DNA from: Fluviicola taffensis DSM 16823
GTDB lineage: Bacteria > Bacteroidota > Bacteroidia > Flavobacteriales_D > Crocinitomicaceae
Assembly: GCF_000194605.1 (NCBI RefSeq)
Contig: NC_015321.1
Coordinates: 3,410,001 to 3,474,000, forward strand
DNA length: 64,000 nt
Direction: 5' to 3'
The notes beneath the pieces were generated by a model that worked only from the letters and a program-made list of their open reading frames with translations, did no database searches and was not told the origin of the DNA. Of this stretch, positions 60,289 through 64,000 are shown in pieces (the first letter of the stretch is position 1; the number at the start of each line of letters is the position of its first letter). A program made the translations under genes and the position numbers.

Positions 60289-61131
60289 ATGCTAAGTAAA
60301 ATACAAACCCTACTATTCGAAATGGAACACAAGTTGAGTTTCATTGACATCGACACATCCAGTTCGGAAGAATTGGCCAGTACTTCACTGGAAATCGTAA
60401 GTACCTATTCCTCCAAACTGAAAGACACTGAATCCGAAACCCAATTTAAAAGTCTGGAAGATGAAATAGCATACTTCAAACATTACAAGCCGAAACTGCT
60501 TTCCAGGTACATCTACTTTTACAGGCTCTTCGAGTTTGAGGTCCGTAAGAAACACCAAAGTCCGAAACAGATCAGAAAGTTCTTCCGAAAAGAGAAAAAG
60601 CGGATGCAATCTTTTCATGAGAAAAACATCGACTTCATTGACTACTACCGGAGCAACCAGACGAATAAGGATCACGAATACTTTACACGTAAAAACTGCT
60701 TTGATTCCACTTGTACGGAAAAAACAATCGTTGCACTGTCCAGTCCCGGTGACTCGAAGAATGACCTGATCATCGCAGAACTGCTTTCCAACGATATGCT
60801 CTATGTCTACGTTGAAAAAGAGCTGCGCAACCTGAAGGATGAAAAGCCAGAAGGAAAAGCAAGGATCAATAAACTTAAATGGACAGGAAGCAAAGTCGCC
60901 ATGATCGAACTTATTTACGCCCTGGCTTCATCCAATGCAATCAATAACGGCAACATAGATATCAAAGACATCATCAGCGAATTTGAATTGTTCTTCGGGT
61001 TGAAGATTGATTCACCTTACCAATCCTTCAGCGAGATCAAGAACCGAAAGACTGATGTAACCAAGTTCCTGGATAAACTCAAAGACGCGCTTTCCAGAAG
61101 AATCGATGAAGACTACATTCATGACTCATGA
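60289..61131 (+). CDS. rteC: RteC family protein (classical form, element 3)
   Basis: 280 aa, typical RteC length. ISEFELFFGLKIDSPYQSFS near the C terminus and KWTGSKVAMIELIYALASSN (about 198-217) are hallmark segments; the coiled N-terminal half contains IRKFFRKEKKRMQSFHEKN. In Bacteroides CTnDOT, RteC activates excision genes. It replaces the 500-aa regulator at the same spot in elements 1 and 2 while the surrounding genes are homologous, which shows exchange of the regulatory module. Confidence 0.88.
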   Translation: MLSKIQTLLFEMEHKLSFIDIDTSSSEELASTSLEIVSTYSSKLKDTESETQFKSLEDEIAYFKHYKPKLLSRYIYFYRLFEFEVRKKHQSPKQIRKFFRKEKKRMQSFHEKNIDFIDYYRSNQTNKDHEYFTRKNCFDSTCTEKTIVALSSPGDSKNDLIIAELLSNDMLYVYVEKELRNLKDEKPEGKARINKLKWTGSKVAMIELIYALASSNAINNGNIDIKDIISEFELFFGLKIDSPYQSFSEIKNRKTDVTKFLDKLKDALSRRIDEDYIHDS

Positions 61132-61383
61132 TGAACTAATGATTTCCAAAAATTACCCAATCAAAGATTCAAAATAACATGTAGTGGCGGATCATGATCC
61201 GCCAAAAGCACAAAAATCGCAAGGCTTGCAACAGCGGGTTTCAACCCGGTGCATGATCCTGTACCCAAACCACAACAAACACAACCAATTCACCCCAAAT
61301 CTTTCATGACCTGTTCATGAGTCATGAAACCCTTTCCACCAAACACTTCACATTTGTCGCCATAACCCATTAAAATCAAATGA
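61132..61383 (+). promoter_or_regulatory. Control region before the element 3 excisionase-like gene, with palindrome
   Basis: Perfect 20-bp palindrome TGGCGGATCATGATCCGCCA at 61185-61204. Also GCAAGG-CTTGC and GCGGG/CCCGG hairpin pieces near 61220-61250, and CATGACCTGTTCATGAGTCATG, a partly self-complementary stretch near 61307. Elements 1 and 2 have different palindromes at the same place. Confidence 0.65.
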
Positions 61384-61686
61384 ATGGCAGCAAACATCAT
61401 CACACAGGAAGATCTTGCACAGTTCAAGATCGAATTGCTCGAGGAACTCCGCGAGATCATTTCCCACCCTGCGGAAAAAGAAACCAAGAAAAACGAAGTG
61501 CGCTGGCTCAAATCGCACCAGGTGCAAAGACTGTTGAGCATTTCCCCAGGTACCTTGCAGAACCTGCGTATCAATGGCACAATTCCTTTCACAAAGGTCG
61601 GCGGTGTAATCCTCTATTCGCAGGAAGACATCAACAACGTCATGCAGCAAAACATGCGCAACCGAATCCCGAATGCATCAAAATGA
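61384..61686 (+). CDS. Excisionase-like winged-HTH protein, element 3
   Basis: 100 aa. Same domain as at 6367 and 36363: WLKSHQVQRLLSISPGTLQN and FTKVGGVILYSQEDINNVM. N-terminal helix IITQEDLAQFKIELLEEL. It overlaps the initiator by 14 bp. Confidence 0.85.
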   Translation: MAANIITQEDLAQFKIELLEELREIISHPAEKETKKNEVRWLKSHQVQRLLSISPGTLQNLRINGTIPFTKVGGVILYSQEDINNVMQQNMRNRIPNASK

Positions 61687-62404
61687 ATTCCAGGTCAACT
61701 ACATCAGGCACCTTTCAGGAGTCCTCGATAAATTCGCACAAGACAAGCGTCTCACGCCTTGCCACGTCAGCTTGTACATCGCCCTTTTCCAGTTCTGGAA
61801 CATGAATAGGTTCGCTAATCCCATATCCATCACCCGTGCAGAGATCATGGCAGTTTCCAAGATCGGTTCTGCCAACACGTATACCAAATGCCTGAAGGAA
61901 CTCGACAAGTTCGGGTACATCCAATATTTACCCTCTTACAGTCCACTCCGTGGAAGCCTCGTTAACCTGTACAATTTTGATAATAGTACTGATAAGGGTA
62001 GTGATAATAGTAGTGATAAAGGTCGTGTAAGGGCAGTGCGACCTTCTATAAACAATAAGAAACAGATGAAACAAGTAAACAATTTGGAGGAAGAAAAAAA
62101 TTCTTCCTCACAAAAGCCAGGGAATATGAAAGCTGAAAAATCAAAATCAAATCAGTTTGTTAAGCCGGATCTGCGAACCGTCCGCGAACATTTCAAGGAA
62201 AAGAACTTTCCGGAACTCGAAGCGCAGAAATTCTTCAACCACTTCGAATCCAACGGCTGGCTCGTCAGCGGAAAAACACCCATGAAAAACTGGCAGGCAG
62301 CAGCCAGGAACTGGATGCTCAACCACGAAAAATTCAAATCTCCGTTCGTTCCAAAAAACAAGTTGAGCACCGATCCGGATAAAAACTACTCCGAACCATT
62401 GTAA
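61673..62404 (+). CDS. Replication initiator-like protein, element 3
   Basis: 243 aa. N-terminal winged-helix-like part (CHVSLYIALFQFWN, SITRAEIM, SANTYTKCLKELDKFGYI), linker, and C-terminal KFFNHFESNGWLVSGKTPMK then NWQAAARNWM, nearly identical to the element 1 version. Its linker DNA carries repeats. Followed by the helicase loader after 20 bp. An intact frame suggests recent function. Confidence 0.75.
   Translation: MHQNEFQVNYIRHLSGVLDKFAQDKRLTPCHVSLYIALFQFWNMNRFANPISITRAEIMAVSKIGSANTYTKCLKELDKFGYIQYLPSYSPLRGSLVNLYNFDNSTDKGSDNSSDKGRVRAVRPSINNKKQMKQVNNLEEEKNSSSQKPGNMKAEKSKSNQFVKPDLRTVREHFKEKNFPELEAQKFFNHFESNGWLVSGKTPMKNWQAAARNWMLNHEKFKSPFVPKNKLSTDPDKNYSEPL
61978..62061. other. Candidate replication origin inside the initiator gene, element 3
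   Basis: Repeats of the form TAGTGATAA occur at 61979-62022 (GATAATAGTACTGATAAGGG, TAGTGATAATAGTAGTGATA), then CCTTCTATAAACAATAAGAA at 62042. Same layout as in elements 1 and 2. Confidence 0.45.
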
Positions 62405-62424
62405 AACACTCGAAAAGTCAAATT

Positions 62425-63045
62425 ATGCAGCTCTATACCATCCAGGACAACAAGAAAATTTACGATAGCGCAGCCTGTTTCCATTATTTGAATGAAGCTG
62501 GAAAAGCGCAGTACGGCCAAAATTTCCAGCTGCAGCGCGAAGACCATTCCATCATCATGAAATTGTTGCTTTACGCAATCAAGGATGAAGACGGATGCCG
62601 GGAAAGCAACATTGATTTGCGGAAAGGAATCCTGTTGAGTGGTCCGGTCGGCTGTGGCAAAACCTCACTCATGAACTTGGTCCGTCCGTTCTTCGATCCG
62701 GATCGCAGACACCTCATGAAGCCCGCGCGCGATATCACCTTCGAATTCATCAAAGATGGTTACCAGGTCATTCACAAATACGGCAAGTCATCCAACATTT
62801 ATTGCTTCGACGATCTAGGCATTGAGCAAAACATCAAGCATTTCGGAAACGAATGCAATACCATGGCCGAGATCCTGCTAAGTCGGTATGATCACCTCAT
62901 CTACTCCAAAGTACTCACGCATGGAACTACAAACTTGAATGCGAATGAACTTGAAGCTATGTATGGAAATCGTGTGCGGTCAAGGCTGCGGGAAATGTTC
63001 AATTTGATCTCATTCCCGGCTTCGGCAAAGGATAAGAGAAAATAG
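62425..63045 (+). CDS. DnaC-like AAA+ helicase loader, element 3
   Basis: 206 aa. Walker A GPVGCGKTS (about 73-81), Walker B-like YCFDDLGIE and the GNRVRSRLREMFN C-terminal motif. Same role as the copies at 7480 and 38083. It is the last recognisable gene of element 3. Confidence 0.88.
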   Translation: MQLYTIQDNKKIYDSAACFHYLNEAGKAQYGQNFQLQREDHSIIMKLLLYAIKDEDGCRESNIDLRKGILLSGPVGCGKTSLMNLVRPFFDPDRRHLMKPARDITFEFIKDGYQVIHKYGKSSNIYCFDDLGIEQNIKHFGNECNTMAEILLSRYDHLIYSKVLTHGTTNLNANELEAMYGNRVRSRLREMFNLISFPASAKDKRK

Positions 63046-63367
63046 AATTTGTTTTAAAGAACCTAAAAACGAAGAGAGATCTAAATTCCCCCCTTCGGAA
63101 AATAGAGATTATTTCCCATTTGATTTGGAGTAAATACAAAAATGGACGTAAAAAGAAAAGTGAGCCCGCTTTGAGGTCACTTTTTGCATGGGTTAAAACG
63201 TGATTGCTCCTTGTTTTAGTCGAGTGTATCCCATGATTGTGCTATGAGAAAAAGAACACTTCGTTCATTGATCCTAATAGCAACAAGAACACCCTCACAC
63301 ACGCACCAATCTGATTAAGAAGGTTACTGATTTTTAAGATGCTTTTTACTTGCTTGTTGTTGAGCAT
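63046..63367. other. Gene-free region at the presumed end of element 3
   Basis: No gene, no core att copy and no arm sites seen. It contains the hairpin AAAAGTGA (63156)/TCACTTTT (63177), probably a terminator. The break between mobile and core DNA should lie here. Confidence 0.55.
63156..63185. terminator. Terminator-like hairpin
   Basis: AAAAGTGA/TCACTTTT stem, 13-nt loop, T-run on the plus strand. Confidence 0.7.
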
Positions 63368-64000
63368 TCATTTCGATTTTAGGTTTTTCAGTTGATACGT
63401 AAAATTCAGATAGAGATTGTTTTCGTGCCCTTTTGTTGTACTAGCCAAAGATAATCGGGTAATGTGCATATAACCAATATCAAATTTTAAATTTGGTAAA
63501 AGTTTGTATTCGATATTCAGTCCTAAACGGTCATGATCAAAGAAATGATGATGTGTCGTTCCAGAAAGGTTAAAAAGCAGCTCGTCAAAAATGCTCACTT
63601 TTAGCTTTCGGGTAAAATCGTAGCGAATGCCAAAACGGTTTCGTAATCGTGTGATGTCTGATTGATGATTGTCAAATATCCGGTATTCAAGGGCTGACCT
63701 ATCTACTATATAAAAATTTTTCAGGATCTCGTGTTGTAATTCAACTGCTACCGAAAAACGAATTTCACTGTTTGGTATAGCTGTTTCGTCTGCCTGCTCT
63801 TGTATGATTTTATAATTTGAAAAATAAGCGAATGGCGAAATTGAAAACTTTACATCTTCACTGTGTTGGTAATGCACCCAGTTCCTGTAAGCAAACATCA
63901 AATTATTATCAAATATATTCTCGTTTTCAAAGCCGTTTTGTCTCCTATGCTGAAACTCGTTAACTATTTTGAATTTTTCGCCGACTGGAATGCTTAACGT
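63368..64000 (-). CDS. DUF2490-type outer-membrane beta-barrel protein (5' end outside the window)
   Basis: Read leftward, the frame stays open to the window edge: residues VGEKFKIVNEFQHRRQN lie upstream of the first in-frame ATG, so the start is outside. About 210 codons are visible. The alternating aromatic/polar strands (LEYRIFDNHQSDITRLRNRF, then GIRYDFTRKLKVSIFDELLF, SFxL-type strands to FTYQLKNLK) fit DUF2490, a Bacteroidota outer-membrane barrel family of unknown role. It marks the return to core chromosome. Confidence 0.8.
   Translation of the reverse strand, partial: TLSIPVGEKFKIVNEFQHRRQNGFENENIFDNNLMFAYRNWVHYQHSEDVKFSISPFAYFSNYKIIQEQADETAIPNSEIRFSVAVELQHEILKNFYIVDRSALEYRIFDNHQSDITRLRNRFGIRYDFTRKLKVSIFDELLFNLSGTTHHHFFDHDRLGLNIEYKLLPNLKFDIGYMHITRLSLASTTKGHENNLYLNFTYQLKNLKSK

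Larger units (their letters stand above)
58429..63185 (+). mobile_element. Integrative element 3, left half only
   Basis: Starts at att core 3 and carries integrase, classical RteC, excisionase-like, initiator and helicase-loader genes in backbone order. Then only gene-free DNA and a terminator appear before a chromosomal-type gene. No core copy, matching arm sites, non-coding region, 249-aa operon or cargo is seen to the right; the right end given here is arbitrary. Codons favour G/C at third positions more than in elements 1 and 2, suggesting a different donor. Probably truncated. Confidence 0.65.

Noticed and set aside
2631..63185. CRISPR array
   Set aside because: No regularly spaced repeat array was found; the repeats seen are arm sites, hsdS repeats, iteron-like repeats and one octamer run.
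63046..64000. Right att core of element 3
   Set aside because: No TCCCAGCGGGATCAC copy or GGAGACC pair was found before the window edge. The nearest GGTCAC is part of a terminator stem.

Overview
The window looks like chromosome of a Bacteroidota species, probably Flavobacteriales. Coding is AT-rich, promoters have the Bacteroidota form (TTG, 19 nt, TAnnTTTG), and the mobile-element families (RteC, tyrosine integrases with an altered box I) belong to that phylum. Core genes flank the mobile region: on the left a truncated FG-GAP protein, an acyl-CoA thioesterase, a small secreted protein, a lone receiver-domain regulator and tRNA-Lys(TTT); on the right edge a DUF2490 outer-membrane-type protein.

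From 2631 onward three related integrative elements sit head to tail in the 3' end of tRNA-Lys. The 15-bp core TCCCAGCGGGATCAC occurs at 2631, 32672 and 58429. Element 1 is 2631-32671, element 2 is 32672-58428, and element 3 starts at 58429 but shows only its left half. All share one left backbone: core site, terminator, paired integrase arm sites, integrase, RteC-type regulator, a palindrome, an excisionase-like HTH protein, a replication initiator with repeats inside its gene, and a DnaC-like helicase loader. Elements 1 and 2 also share a right backbone: a roughly 0.9-kb GC-rich structured non-coding region, then a leftward operon (a conserved 249-aa protein plus two or three small hydrophobic proteins), a rightward 64-aa regulator with a clean promoter, and a second pair of arm sites before the core.

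Two cargo slots interrupt this backbone. Slot 1 lies between the helicase loader and the non-coding region. In element 1 it holds an eight-gene methylase / NERD-kinase / HerA-ATPase / PP2C operon resembling BREX-Pgl and MADS systems, with an AbiE-like gene pair at its head. In element 2 it holds a type IC restriction-modification operon with a PrrC-like guard ATPase, a Septu-like ATPase plus HNH pair, an ImmA/XRE pair, and a CBASS-like CD-NTase / E2 / nuclease operon. Slot 2, between the non-coding region and the leftward operon, holds a STAS-ATPase / DUF4325 / membrane-protein operon in element 1 and two orphans, one zinc/HNH-like, in element 2.

The most unusual signals are: (i) the paired non-coding regions, whose stems are preserved while their sequences have been replaced, which suggests a large structured RNA; (ii) an arm-site code in which each integrase has its own heptamer, always paired 12 bp apart, while all share one core site; (iii) candidate replication origins inside the initiator genes; and (iv) the conserved 249-aa operon of unknown function. 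No relaxase, type IV secretion, terminase, portal or tail genes are visible. The elements therefore look like phage-satellite or small-virus-like islands specialised for carrying defence genes, but that identity is inference.
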